DNA of 64,000 bases from Pseudomonas fluorescens (GCF_001307155.1 NZ_CP012830.1:4028501-4092500), one strand, 5' to 3'; positions 52,275-60,801 are shown, counted from the stretch's first letter. Translations and numbers: made by a program. The notes: generated from the sequence alone by a model not told the origin.

Positions 52275-53237
52275 TTAGAACACAAACCGCCCATCAAACA
52301 CCGGCTTGTCATCCAGCGCCAACACGCCGCTGGCGAAGATCAGGTCCAGGTGATGGCTGCCCTTGGCGCCACCGCCCAACCCCAGGTGGAGGCCGCAATG
52401 GCGCTCTTCGAAGCCGGCGTTGCGCGCATACAGGTCCTTGACGCCCTCGTTGGTGCCGATCCCCAACTCCTCGATGCGTCGGTTGGAAGGATTGGCATCC
52501 AGGTATTTGTTGAAGTCATGTTCCAGCCCCGGCACTTGCGTGGCGATTCGGCTGATGGTCGAGTTCTCGATCCACAATTCCAGCGGCGATTCGAGCACAC
52601 CATATTTGCGGGCGAAAGGAATGGTGCCGAGGAAGGTACCGACGAACTTTACCTGGCCATTGATGGCTTCGCTGTGGGTGGCGATCTCGCCGGGCGCCAG
52701 GTCGAAGTTGCCGACGCCGTTGATATTGGTCCACTTCTTGATGCTGCTCAACGGTGTTTCAAAGTAAGAGCCATGTCGATCACTGAAGCTCAGGGTGGTG
52801 GCCTGGGACATGCGCTGGATCAGATGGCCGTTGAGCCCGGCGATACGTTGCGGCGTGACGCTGAAGGTGTCGTAGAAGTAATCGCCGTAATCCTTGAACA
52901 GCAGCGACTTCTTCCAATGGTCGGCCATGACGCTTTGCAGGGCGCGAACAAAGTCGGGGCCGTCCGGGCGCGGGTTGGGCAGGGTCGACGAGTCATAGAA
53001 GAAAATGTACAGATCGCAGTCGGCAATCGCCTGCGCCAGGGTTTGGGTCGATTCGAGGTCCAGGCGCATGGCACTGAAGTGGAATGGCTCGTTGGCCGCT
53101 TGCTCGATGATTGCGCCGGTCAACGCCTCGTAAGGTTGCGTATGCCCGAGCAAGACCTTGGCCGGACGTACGCCAACGAGGGCAGGGTGGTGTTCGAGGT
53201 AGTAAAGGAAATGCGAAATGGCGCGGAGTCTATCCAT
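52275..53237 (-). CDS. M29-type aminopeptidase-like protein
   Basis: A 320-residue protein whose C-terminal half keeps the M29 (aminopeptidase T/AmpS) metal-site blocks: Glu184 in APGEIATHSE, Glu256/257 in RRIEELGIGTNEGV, His280 and His284 in ERHCGLHLGLGGG, and His295/His296/Asp298 in GSHHLDLI. It is about 90 residues shorter than AmpS, mostly in the N-terminal domain. No signal peptide. It follows a 45-residue peptide gene on the same strand by 66 bases, so the peptide is a candidate substrate. The activity is inferred from motifs only. Confidence 0.68.
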   Translation of the reverse strand: MDRLRAISHFLYYLEHHPALVGVRPAKVLLGHTQPYEALTGAIIEQAANEPFHFSAMRLDLESTQTLAQAIADCDLYIFFYDSSTLPNPRPDGPDFVRALQSVMADHWKKSLLFKDYGDYFYDTFSVTPQRIAGLNGHLIQRMSQATTLSFSDRHGSYFETPLSSIKKWTNINGVGNFDLAPGEIATHSEAINGQVKFVGTFLGTIPFARKYGVLESPLELWIENSTISRIATQVPGLEHDFNKYLDANPSNRRIEELGIGTNEGVKDLYARNAGFEERHCGLHLGLGGGAKGSHHLDLIFASGVLALDDKPVFDGRFVF

Positions 53238-53303
53238 GAATCCTCCCTGACAGTCAGCAATAGTGGCAGGTACGACCGGCCGGCGCGTACCTGCCTGGAT
53301 ATC

Positions 53304-53441
53304 TTACAAAGGCCACATCGCCGTGCCGAACGGAACGACCGCGTCGGCTTGCATCATTTCAACGGCAGCGTCATGAGTCGGCGCTTCAAACCACTCGTCC
53401 AGTTGCAGTTCGGTTTCCAGGTCTTTATTCATTGCTTGCAT
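53304..53441 (-). CDS. 45-residue peptide, possible precursor
   Basis: A small gene with start ATG 53441, GGGAG seven bases upstream, and stop TAA. The product begins MQAMNKDLETELQLDEWFEA, is acidic through residue 30, and ends in the hydrophobic VVPFGTAMWPL. An acidic leader with a short aromatic/hydrophobic end is the outline of a ribosomally made peptide precursor. The next gene on the strand encodes an M29-like aminopeptidase and no cyclase, radical-SAM or transporter gene is close, so the maturation route, if any, is open. Confidence 0.6.
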   Translation of the reverse strand: MQAMNKDLETELQLDEWFEAPTHDAAVEMMQADAVVPFGTAMWPL

Positions 53442-53700
53442 AGTGAATCTCCCTGATAGCTTTAAGGTTGAATGACGGTGCTGTTTTTCAGTGCATGAAT
53501 AAATCATTGCGACTGAAAAAACTGCCGCTTACTTGCGGGACTTCACGGTCTGGCAAGTGGTTGGAAACCTAGTCCAGTACTTTTTAAAATACAATTTAAA
53601 ATTTAAATTCAATTGCGGTGAAATTTTTATTCCGTTTTTTGTTGTCTGTTTTTTCAATTAAAAACAAAACGCTAACTCGGTCTCATCGGCAGGAATGGGG
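53442..53700. promoter_or_regulatory. AT-rich promoter region of the peptide gene
   Basis: A notably AT-rich stretch (53570-53690, with AAATTTAAATTTTAAA-like runs on the minus strand) upstream of the 45-residue peptide gene; TTGAAT with TATTTT 15 bases away on the minus strand is the best promoter guess. It lies about 130-150 bases before the start codon. Confidence 0.35.
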
Positions 53701-53760
53701 CTGCTGTCAATTTGCAGTCGGCCTCCAGAAAGATCTGTTGTGGAAAAAATACGTTACGCC

Positions 53761-53780
53761 TCGTAACGGAGGCTTTACGA
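53761..53780. promoter_or_regulatory. Probable PhhR box upstream of aroP
   Basis: TCGTAA, 8 bases, TTACGA: a perfect 6-base inverted repeat with the same spacing as the box at 60923-60944 in the phhA-phhR gap, and close to the TyrR-type consensus TGTAAA-N6-TTTACA. A second inverted repeat, CGTTACG-CCT-CGTAACG (53752-53768), overlaps it. About 610 bases before aroP. Confidence 0.5.
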
Positions 53781-53953
53781 AAAGCCGCGTTCTGCGCCAT
53801 GGATTCGGGTTGCAGTGAGGGCTGTAAGGAAAAGCTTCCGATTGGCGCTCGGTCATACGGTTTGCAGGGCTCTGGTCCGCTTGTTTCAAGACGGTTTCAG
53901 CGGTGAGATGCGCCCATGCCTGTCGTGCAGGTGCATAACAAGAAGGAGGCGCA

Positions 53954-54100
53954 ATGAACGCCGTGAGTCATCTCCATCTCTCTTCGAGGGGCGATTTTTC
54001 CATCGTCCCCGTCAACGACCCGCAAAGGTCTGAGCCTTTTTTTGCAGCCGTCCGGGCTCCCCGAGGCGGACACAGGCAATCCCGGCAAACGACACGCTGA
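53954..54100 (+). CDS. Possible 48-residue protein
   Basis: An ORF with the excellent Shine-Dalgarno AAGGAGG seven bases before its ATG. Its product (MNAVSHLHLSSRGDFSIVPV ...) is basic at the end and has no recognised motif. It lies between the PhhR box and the aroP promoter. It may be a real small gene or a chance frame with a good ribosome site. Confidence 0.35.
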   Translation: MNAVSHLHLSSRGDFSIVPVNDPQRSEPFFAAVRAPRGGHRQSRQTTR

Positions 54101-54111
54101 TTCAGCGGTGT

Positions 54112-54140
54112 CTGGCAGCAGGGGGTTACAGGTGTACAAT
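54112..54140 (+). promoter_or_regulatory. Sigma-70-like promoter of aroP
   Basis: CTGGCA (54112-54117), 17 bases, TACAAT (54135-54140). It would give a leader of about 245 bases before the aroP ATG, containing the 20-residue ORF at 54269. Confidence 0.45.
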
Positions 54141-54268
54141 GCGCCGCGTTTTAACTGTGACCTCCCTGCGTAACTGCGCAAACTCAAGGCTATCCGCTTT
54201 GTTAACTCCGCCGCGCCACAAGCGTGTCGGGTTCGATTTCGTCACAGATAAAAACAAACAGGTGACGC

Positions 54269-54331
54269 ATGACCGGTAAAAAAACGCTGAACTCCTGGTG
54301 CCTGCGCTGGGGTTTGATCCGCGCTGCTTGA
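54269..54331 (+). CDS. 20-residue leader peptide with two tryptophans
   Basis: ATG with AGGTGA upstream; the product is MTGKKTLNSWCLRWGLIRAA (Trp10 and Trp14), ending 60 bases before the aroP start. A short ORF with two Trp codons in the leader of an aromatic amino acid permease gene suggests translation-dependent control. No classic terminator hairpin with T-run is seen between it and aroP, so attenuation, if real, is not of the trp-operon type. Confidence 0.45.
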   Translation: MTGKKTLNSWCLRWGLIRAA

Positions 54332-54391
54332 TCCTGATCCGAGCGGCAACGTCTTAACGAACATTATCAAACCTTGCGTGAGACCCTTTTC

Positions 54392-55813
54392 ATGAGTGGA
54401 CAAAACTCGCATTCAGGTACGCTTCAACGCGGCCTGAAAAATCGCCATATTCAACTGATCGCCCTCGGTGGCGCGATCGGTACCGGATTGTTCCTGGGCT
54501 CTGCCGGTGTGCTGAAATCGGCCGGCCCGTCGATGATTCTCGGTTACGCAATCTGTGGCTTCATCGCTTTCATGATCATGCGCCAACTGGGCGAAATGAT
54601 TGTTGAAGAGCCGGTGGCTGGCTCGTTCAGCCACTTTGCGCACAAGTACTGGGGCGGTTTCGCCGGCTTCCTGTCGGGCTGGAACTGCTGGATCCTGTAC
54701 ATCCTGGTGGGCATGTCGGAACTGACTGCGGTCGGCAAATACGTGCACTACTGGTGGCCGGATGTCCCGACCTGGGCTTCGGCTGCAGTGTTCTTCGTGA
54801 TGATCAATGCGATCAACCTGGCTAACGTCAAAGTCTTTGGCGAAGCGGAGTTCTGGTTTGCGATCATCAAGGTCGTGGCGATCGTCGGCATGATTGCCCT
54901 GGGCAGCTACCTGCTGGTCAGCGGCCATGGCGGCCCGCAAGCCTCGGTGAGCAACCTGTGGGAACACGGTGGGTTCTTCCCGAATGGCGTCAGTGGTTTG
55001 GTGATGGCCATGGCGATCATCATGTTCTCCTTCGGGGGCCTGGAAATGCTCGGTTTCACCGCAGCAGAAGCCGACAAGCCGAAAACCGTGATCCCGAAAG
55101 CCATTAATCAGGTGATCTACCGGATCCTGATTTTCTACATCGGCGCCCTGGTGGTTCTGCTGTCGCTGACCCCGTGGGACAGCTTGCTGGTGAGCCTGAA
55201 TGCGTCCGGCGATGCCTATAGTGGCAGCCCGTTCGTTCAGGTGTTCTCGATGCTGGGCAGCAAGACCGCGGCGCACATCCTCAACTTCGTGGTGCTGACT
55301 GCTGCGCTGTCGGTGTACAACAGCGGCACCTACTGCAACAGCCGCATGTTGCTGGGCATGGCTGAACAGGGCGACGCCCCGAAAGGCCTGGCGAAGATCG
55401 ACAAGCGCGGCGTGCCGGTGCGTTCGATCCTGGCCTCGGCCGCGGTAACGTTCGTTGCGGTGGTGATGAACTACCTGATCCCGCAGCACGCGCTGGAACT
55501 GCTGATGTCACTGGTGGTTGCAACGCTGGTGATCAACTGGGCGATGATCAGCTACTCGCACTTCAAGTTCCGCCAGCACATGAACCGCACCAAACAAACG
55601 CCCTTGTTCAAGGCGCTGTGGTACCCGTACGGCAACTACATCTGCCTGGCGTTCGTGGCCTTTATCCTGTGCATCATGCTGATGATCCCGGGCATCCAGA
55701 TCTCGGTCTACGCGATTCCGGTGTGGGTCCTGTTCATGTGGGTCTGCTACAACATCAAGAACAAACGCAGCGCTCAGCACGCGTTGAATGCTGCGGCTTC
55801 TGCGGTGAAGTAG
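54392..55813 (+). CDS. aroP: Aromatic amino acid permease
   Basis: A 473-residue amino-acid/polyamine/cation permease with twelve helices. LKNRHIQLIALGGAIGTGLF, EEPVAGSFSHFAHKYWGGFA and VFGEAEFWFAIIKV match E. coli AroP closely, so it should import Phe, Tyr and Trp by proton symport. The start at 54392 (MSGQNSHSG) is chosen over a TTG six codons earlier. The upstream region carries a PhhR-type box, a leader peptide ORF and a promoter. A terminator follows. Confidence 0.88.
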   Translation: MSGQNSHSGTLQRGLKNRHIQLIALGGAIGTGLFLGSAGVLKSAGPSMILGYAICGFIAFMIMRQLGEMIVEEPVAGSFSHFAHKYWGGFAGFLSGWNCWILYILVGMSELTAVGKYVHYWWPDVPTWASAAVFFVMINAINLANVKVFGEAEFWFAIIKVVAIVGMIALGSYLLVSGHGGPQASVSNLWEHGGFFPNGVSGLVMAMAIIMFSFGGLEMLGFTAAEADKPKTVIPKAINQVIYRILIFYIGALVVLLSLTPWDSLLVSLNASGDAYSGSPFVQVFSMLGSKTAAHILNFVVLTAALSVYNSGTYCNSRMLLGMAEQGDAPKGLAKIDKRGVPVRSILASAAVTFVAVVMNYLIPQHALELLMSLVVATLVINWAMISYSHFKFRQHMNRTKQTPLFKALWYPYGNYICLAFVAFILCIMLMIPGIQISVYAIPVWVLFMWVCYNIKNKRSAQHALNAAASAVK

Positions 55814-55830
55814 CGCAGAAAGCAGAAACG

Positions 55831-55864
55831 ACAAACCCGGCCATGTGCCGGGTTTGTTGTTTTC
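55831..55864 (+). terminator. Rho-independent terminator after aroP
   Basis: ACAAACCCGGC / GCCGGGTTTGT stem with a 5-base loop, then TGTTTT, about 18 bases after the stop. Confidence 0.88.
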
Positions 55865-55957
55865 AGGGTTCATACAAAACTCTGTGGGGACGAGCCTGTA
55901 ATCTCCTTCAGGCTATTCGGGTATCCTGATGCACTCCTAACGCGGATACGCTTTTCC

Positions 55958-56371
55958 ATGCTGGTGATTTCCAACAACGTGCATCTGCCGGATGCCGAGA
56001 TCGAATTGACCGCCATTCGTGCGCAAGGTGCGGGTGGGCAGAACGTCAACAAGGTCTCCAGCGCGGTGCACCTGCGCTTCGATATTCCAGCGTCATCCTT
56101 GCCGGAGTTCTACAAGGAGCGCTTGCTGGCGCTGCGTGACAGTCGGATCACCAGCGACGGCGTGATCATCATCAAGGCCCAGCAATACCGCACGCAGGAG
56201 GCCAACCGCGCCGATGCGCTGGCGCGACTGACCGAGTTGATCCTCAGCGCCACCAAGGTTGAAAAGAAGCGTCGTCCGACCAAGCCGACCCTGGGTTCGA
56301 AGAAGCGTCGGCTGGAGTCAAAAACCAAGCGCGGCTCGATCAAGGCCGGGCGCGGCAAAGTCGACTTCTAG
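55958..56371 (+). CDS. arfB: Ribosome-rescue peptidyl-tRNA hydrolase ArfB
   Basis: A 137-residue release-factor-like hydrolase (YaeJ). The catalytic GGQ is at 26-28 in AGGQNVNKVSSAVHLRF and the basic C-terminal tail (about 105-137, KRRPTKPTLGSKKRRLESK) that enters the empty mRNA channel is present. It frees ribosomes stalled on non-stop mRNA. The last four bases overlap the convergent MFS gene. Confidence 0.93.
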   Translation: MLVISNNVHLPDAEIELTAIRAQGAGGQNVNKVSSAVHLRFDIPASSLPEFYKERLLALRDSRITSDGVIIIKAQQYRTQEANRADALARLTELILSATKVEKKRRPTKPTLGSKKRRLESKTKRGSIKAGRGKVDF

Positions 56372-57567
56372 GGCACTTCGCGCTCTTCGCGATACTTTGG
56401 TGATTGCCGGTACAGGTAGAAGCTGAGCATCAAACCGCTCAGCGCGGCGAGGGCGGCGAACAGGAAGATCGAGGCAAAGCCGAATCCGGCCGCGATGGCG
56501 CCCGCCAACGGCCCGGTGATCCCCAATGACAAGTCGATGAACAGCGAGTAAGCGCCAACTGCCGCGCCACGGCTGGAGGCGGGCACCAGATTCACCGCTT
56601 CCACGCCCAGCGCCGGGAACACCAGCGAGAAGCCGAACCCGCTCAACGCCGCGCCTGCCAGTGCCCAGTGTGCGTCCGGGGCCAGCCACAACAGCAACAG
56701 GCCAAGGGTTTCGACCGACAGGCAGGCAATGGCCACGCGAAAACCGCCGAGGCGATTGATCAGGTTACCGAACAACAGGCGCGCGCCAATGAAGCAGGCG
56801 CCGAACAGGCTCAAGCAGAGCACGGCGTTGTCCCAGTGTCGGGTGGCGTAATACAGGGTGATGAAGGTGGCGATGGTGCCGAAGCCGATCGAGCCCAGCG
56901 CCAGTCCACAGCCGTGGGGCAGCACCCGTCCCAGCACATGCATGAACGGCAGGCGTTCGCCGGCAACGATCGGCGCCGCGGTTTTTGGCCAGGCCAGCAG
57001 CAGCCCCAACGCTGCGAGCAGCAGAATGCTCACGCCCATGCTCCACAGCCCCAAGTGATGCACCAGCAGCACGCCGAGCGGTGCGCCGACCGCCAATGCG
57101 CCATAACTGGCGATGCCGTTCCAGGAGATGACCTTGGCGGTATTCGCTGCGCCGACCCGGCCGATGCCCCAGCCAATCGATCCCGAACCGACCAGGCTTT
57201 CGGCGCTGCCCAGCACCAGTCGGCCGATCAGCAGGCTGATCAGGCTCAAGGTCGGCAGGTTTTGCGTCCAGGCCGACAGCAGCATAAACACGCCGCTCAA
57301 GCCGCACCCCGCCAGGCCGATCATTACCGCGCGTTTGCTTCCCTGGTTGTCGATGATCCGTCCTGCGTACGGGCGGCTGAGCAGGGTGGCGAGGTATTGC
57401 ACGCTGATCACCAGGCCCGCGATCACCGCGCCAAAACCCAGGTCGCTGTGCACGTAACCCGGCAACACGGCCAAGGGGATGCCGATATTCAGATAGCCGA
57501 TGAAGGTAAACAGGACGATGGAAACGACTTGCAGCGTGACCGCCATGGGGCGCTGAGGATCTGGCAT
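56368..57567 (-). CDS. MFS transporter, YhhS-like
   Basis: A 399-residue twelve-helix transporter. The loop DNQGSKRAVMIGLAGCGLSG after helix 2 is the MFS signature, and the SYGALAVGAPLGVLLVHHLG segment fits the YhhS arabinose-efflux-like subgroup. It probably exports a small molecule; substrate unknown. Confidence 0.83.
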   Translation of the reverse strand: MPDPQRPMAVTLQVVSIVLFTFIGYLNIGIPLAVLPGYVHSDLGFGAVIAGLVISVQYLATLLSRPYAGRIIDNQGSKRAVMIGLAGCGLSGVFMLLSAWTQNLPTLSLISLLIGRLVLGSAESLVGSGSIGWGIGRVGAANTAKVISWNGIASYGALAVGAPLGVLLVHHLGLWSMGVSILLLAALGLLLAWPKTAAPIVAGERLPFMHVLGRVLPHGCGLALGSIGFGTIATFITLYYATRHWDNAVLCLSLFGACFIGARLLFGNLINRLGGFRVAIACLSVETLGLLLLWLAPDAHWALAGAALSGFGFSLVFPALGVEAVNLVPASSRGAAVGAYSLFIDLSLGITGPLAGAIAAGFGFASIFLFAALAALSGLMLSFYLYRQSPKYREEREVP

Positions 57568-57682
57568 GGGAGTGGGTCCACGGGACAGCGGGATAGATAG
57601 GCTGCTTATGATACCGGTGGTTGGATGCGCAGAGGGGGAGAAATTGGTGCCGGGTGTCGATCGTTGTGTTGCCTGGCCGGAA

Positions 57683-57865
57683 TCAGGATTTGGCAGGTGC
57701 GACCAGTTGCGTGGTTACCAGTGCGGCGAGGGCGTTTTCCTGGCTGCCGAAGCGGGTCAGGAGCAGGGCTTGCTTCTCGGGTGTCAGGCGGTTCCAGACA
57801 TCGATCATCTTTTCGGCAGTGCCGATCAGTACGCTGGCCTGGCTTTCGGTGAAGGTGTCGCTCAT
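57683..57865 (-). CDS. Small conserved helical protein
   Basis: A 60-residue soluble protein, SDTFTESQASVLIGTAEKMI followed by NRLTPEKQALLLTRFGSQEN. Shine-Dalgarno AAGGA seven bases before the ATG. Two amphipathic helices; no known motif. It is paired with another small gene (57941) across a 13-base inverted repeat. Confidence 0.6.
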   Translation of the reverse strand: MSDTFTESQASVLIGTAEKMIDVWNRLTPEKQALLLTRFGSQENALAALVTTQLVAPAKS

Positions 57866-57887
57866 GTGCGGGTCCTTGGTTCAGGCT

Positions 57888-57921
57888 GTGTGGAAAGCGC
57901 ATGAGTTAGCGCTTTCCACAC
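57888..57921. repeat. 13-base perfect inverted repeat
   Basis: GTGTGGAAAGCGC and GCGCTTTCCACAC around 8 bases, between two small minus-strand genes; probably the end of the upstream small gene (no T-run follows). Confidence 0.7.
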
Positions 57922-57940
57922 GGTCTGGGTAGTGCTTTTT

Positions 57941-58072
57941 TCAGTCTTCGCTGTCGGCCTTGCGGCTGCCAGTGGCTTCTTTCGGCTCGGGCTTATGGGC
58001 ACCGGCTTGTTGCGGGGTTGTCTGCGCAGTTTCGTGCAGGCTTGGGAAGGGGAGATTAGGAATCTCGTGCAT
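57941..58072 (-). CDS. 43-residue hydrophilic protein
   Basis: Start ATG 58072 with GAGGAG nine bases upstream; the product (MHEIPNLPFPSLHETAQTTP, then charged HKPEPKEATGSRKADSED) is disordered-looking and polar. No recognised family. It is supported by the ribosome site, spacing to its neighbour and the REP element that begins upstream. Confidence 0.5.
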   Translation of the reverse strand: MHEIPNLPFPSLHETAQTTPQQAGAHKPEPKEATGSRKADSED

Positions 58073-58228
58073 GTTGGTTGCTCCTCGCAAGGTCTGTTTT
58101 TAAATCGCTGTGTAGATCCGCGCTTTTAAAAAGCCTGGGCAGGATACAGCAGGGGAGATGACAGAAAGACTTTTATCTCCCGTTGTTGCGACGGATGGCC
58201 GCATGCGGTACCCGTGCTTTGAAGCATT

Positions 58229-58362
58229 TGTGGCGAGGGAGCTTGCTCCCGCTGGGCTGCGGAGCAGCCCCAAAAGTAAGGTAATTAGTTTGTTCAGTTA
58301 AAGCTCGAATGCAGGCTTTTCGACCACTGCGTGCTCGAGCGGGAGCAAGCTCCCTCGCCACA
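58229..58362. repeat. REP pair, GTGGCGAGGG type
   Basis: Two inverted copies 85 bases apart, between the small gene at 57941 and phhC. Confidence 0.85.
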
Positions 58363-58379
58363 AGGAGCCTGCCAGGGAT

Positions 58380-59573
58380 TTACTTGCAGACGTCAGCGAA
58401 AGCTTGCGCCAGCAAATCCAGACGTGTCGCATCAATCCCGGCGACGTTGGCACGACCGGAGCTGACCATGTACACGCTGTGGTGGTCGCGCAGGTTTTTC
58501 ACCTGCGCCGGCGTCAAACCAGTGTAGGAAAACATCCCGCGTTGCACGCCGATATGCGCGAAGCGTTCGCCCAAACCGTGTGGCTCCAGCGCTTCCACCA
58601 GGCCCGAGCGCAACTGCGCGATGCGCAAACGCATGGCTTCCACTTCATCGGCCCACAGCTGTTTCAGCTCCGGGTCGCCGAGGATGGTTGCCACCACGGC
58701 AGCGCCGTGATCCGGTGGTGTCGACCACAGGTTGCGGGCGATGTTGGCCAATTGGCTGCGGATATCCACCAGCTTTTCGGCATCCTTCGCGCAGACGATC
58801 AGTGCACCGGTGCGGTCGCGGTACAGGCCGAAGTTTTTCGAGCAGGAGCTGGTGATCAGTAGCTCGGGCAGCTCAGCGGCAAACAACCGCACCGCCCAGG
58901 CGTCCTGCTCCAGACCATCGCCAAAACCCTGATAAGCGAAGTCGATCAGTGGCAGCAGTTCGCGGCTGCGAACCACCTCCAGCACTCGGCGCCAGTCATC
59001 GTGGGACAGGTCGAAACCGGTCGGGTTGTGGCAGCAGGCGTGCAGCAGCACCACATCGCCCTTGGGAATCAGGTTCAGGGTCGCCAGCATCGCTTCGACA
59101 TCGAGGCGATTGTCGCTGCCCACGTACGGATAGTGGCTGACCTTGAGGCCGGCAGTGGCGTAGATGGTTTCGTGAATCGGCCACGTCGGGTTGCTCAGCC
59201 AGATGCCACGCCCTGGCAGGCAGTGCGCAATGAAGTCGGCGCTCAAGCGCAAGGCGCCGGTGCCGCCCGGAGTCTGGGTGGCGCCGACGCGCTGCTCGGC
59301 GATCAGCGCGGAGTCGGCGCCGAGCACCAGCTCATTGATCACTTTGCCGAAAGCCGGGTCACCGTGACCGCCGATGTAGGTCTTGGTGGTCTGACGATCC
59401 ACCAGGCGCAGTTCGGCGAGTTTCACCGACTGCGGAATCGGGGTCAGGCCCTGGGCGTCCTTGTAGACGCCCACGCCAAGGTCGAACTTGCACGGATTGC
59501 TGTCCTGCGCATAGGCCTCCATCAGGCCGAGAATCGGGTCGCCGGGTACTCGGCCGATGGCGTCGAAATGCAT
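58380..59573 (-). CDS. phhC: Aromatic amino acid aminotransferase
   Basis: A 397-residue class I PLP aminotransferase that moves the amino group of tyrosine/phenylalanine to 2-oxoglutarate. The PLP lysine is Lys246 in SSCSKNFGLYRDR; HNPTGFD (182-188) and DFAYQGFGDG bind substrate and cofactor. Its ATG overlaps the phhB stop (TAATG). The product hydroxyphenylpyruvate goes to the homogentisate route. Confidence 0.92.
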   Translation of the reverse strand: MHFDAIGRVPGDPILGLMEAYAQDSNPCKFDLGVGVYKDAQGLTPIPQSVKLAELRLVDRQTTKTYIGGHGDPAFGKVINELVLGADSALIAEQRVGATQTPGGTGALRLSADFIAHCLPGRGIWLSNPTWPIHETIYATAGLKVSHYPYVGSDNRLDVEAMLATLNLIPKGDVVLLHACCHNPTGFDLSHDDWRRVLEVVRSRELLPLIDFAYQGFGDGLEQDAWAVRLFAAELPELLITSSCSKNFGLYRDRTGALIVCAKDAEKLVDIRSQLANIARNLWSTPPDHGAAVVATILGDPELKQLWADEVEAMRLRIAQLRSGLVEALEPHGLGERFAHIGVQRGMFSYTGLTPAQVKNLRDHHSVYMVSSGRANVAGIDATRLDLLAQAFADVCK

Positions 59574-59929
59574 TATTTGCGGCCCTCGGCGTCTTTGGCT
59601 ACTTCGTCAGTGCGCGCGGCCATGATGAAGTCGTTGCGGTGCAAGCCTTTGATCGAGTGGCTCCACCAGGTCACGGTGACTTTGCCCCACTCGGTGAGCA
59701 GGCCTGGGTGGTGACCTTCGGCCTCGGAGATTTCACCCACGGCGTTGGTAAAGGCCAGGGCGAATTTGAAATTCTTGAACAGGAAGACTTTTTCCAGCTG
59801 CATCACGCCATCGCGAACTTCGATGTTCCAGTCAGGGATCTGCTTGATCAGTACCGGCAGTTCTTCGTCGCTGACTTGTGGGGCATCGGCACGGCAGGCT
59901 TCGCAATGGGCTTGGTTCAGAGCGTTCAT
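59573..59929 (-). CDS. phhB: Pterin-4a-carbinolamine dehydratase
   Basis: A 118-residue dehydratase that recycles 4a-hydroxytetrahydrobiopterin produced by PhhA. ISEAEGHHPGLLTEWGKVTV holds the catalytic HHP pair, and WWSHSIKGLHRNDFIMA the second His. It overlaps phhC by one base and lies 80 bases after phhA. Confidence 0.92.
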   Translation of the reverse strand: MNALNQAHCEACRADAPQVSDEELPVLIKQIPDWNIEVRDGVMQLEKVFLFKNFKFALAFTNAVGEISEAEGHHPGLLTEWGKVTVTWWSHSIKGLHRNDFIMAARTDEVAKDAEGRK

Positions 59930-60009
59930 GGTTTATTCCTGAATTCAGTTCTTGTTAGACGTTGTTACTTTTTACGGGCATTTGCAAGGTTGCCGCGACT
60001 GCGGCGCTC

Positions 60010-60801
60010 TCAGGCCGCCTTGGGTTTAGGCGGAAACTTGGGTGCGTGCAGACCCAGCTGCATGCCTTGATGGACCATGCCCATGATGTCCTCGTGGGCC
60101 AGATCGAACAGGCGCTTGAGGTTCGGCAGGACAAAGTACAGTGGTTGCAGGATGTCGATACGATACGGTGTGCGCATCGCCTCCAGCGGATCAAAGGCTT
60201 GATGCTCCGGTTCGCCGGACAGGCTGTACACGGTTTCTTTCGGCGAGGAGAGGATGCCGCCGCCGTAGATGCGTTTGCCTTGCGGGGTGTCGACCAGGCC
60301 AAACTCGATGGTCATCCAGTACAGGCGCGCCAGATAAACGCGTTCTTCCTTGGAAGCCTGTAGGCCGAGTTTGCCGTAGGTGTGGGTGAATTCGGCGAAC
60401 CAAGGGTTGGTCAGCAGCGGGCAGTGCCCAAAGATCTCGTGGAAAATGTCCGGCTCTTGCAGGTAATCCAGTTCTTCGCGAGTACGAATAAAGGTCGCGA
60501 CCGGAAACTGCTTGCTGGCCAGTAATTCAAAGAAGGTCTGGAATGGAATCAGCGCCGGTACCCGGGCAACTTGCCAGCCAGTGGTCTCGCCGAGGACTTT
60601 GTTGATTTCGTCGAGTTGCGGAATGCGGTCATGGGGCAGGCCGAGTTTTTCGATACCGTCCATGTATTCCTGACACGCACGACCCTCGAGCACTTTCAGC
60701 TGGCGAGTGATCAGCGTGTTCCACACTGCATGTTCTTCAGCGGTGTAGTGAATAAAACCTTGCGCATCGGGCTCGCGGGCCACGTATTGCGTCTGCTTCA
60801 T
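60010..60801 (-). CDS. phhA: Phenylalanine 4-monooxygenase
   Basis: A 263-residue iron- and pterin-dependent hydroxylase converting phenylalanine to tyrosine. The iron ligands are His121 and His126 (HEIFGHCPLL) and Glu166 (TIEFGLV). No N-terminal regulatory domain, as usual in bacteria. The start at 60801 (MKQTQYV) has AGGAGAG six bases upstream. It is activated by PhhR from the gap to phhR. Confidence 0.93.
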   Translation of the reverse strand: MKQTQYVAREPDAQGFIHYTAEEHAVWNTLITRQLKVLEGRACQEYMDGIEKLGLPHDRIPQLDEINKVLGETTGWQVARVPALIPFQTFFELLASKQFPVATFIRTREELDYLQEPDIFHEIFGHCPLLTNPWFAEFTHTYGKLGLQASKEERVYLARLYWMTIEFGLVDTPQGKRIYGGGILSSPKETVYSLSGEPEHQAFDPLEAMRTPYRIDILQPLYFVLPNLKRLFDLAHEDIMGMVHQGMQLGLHAPKFPPKPKAA

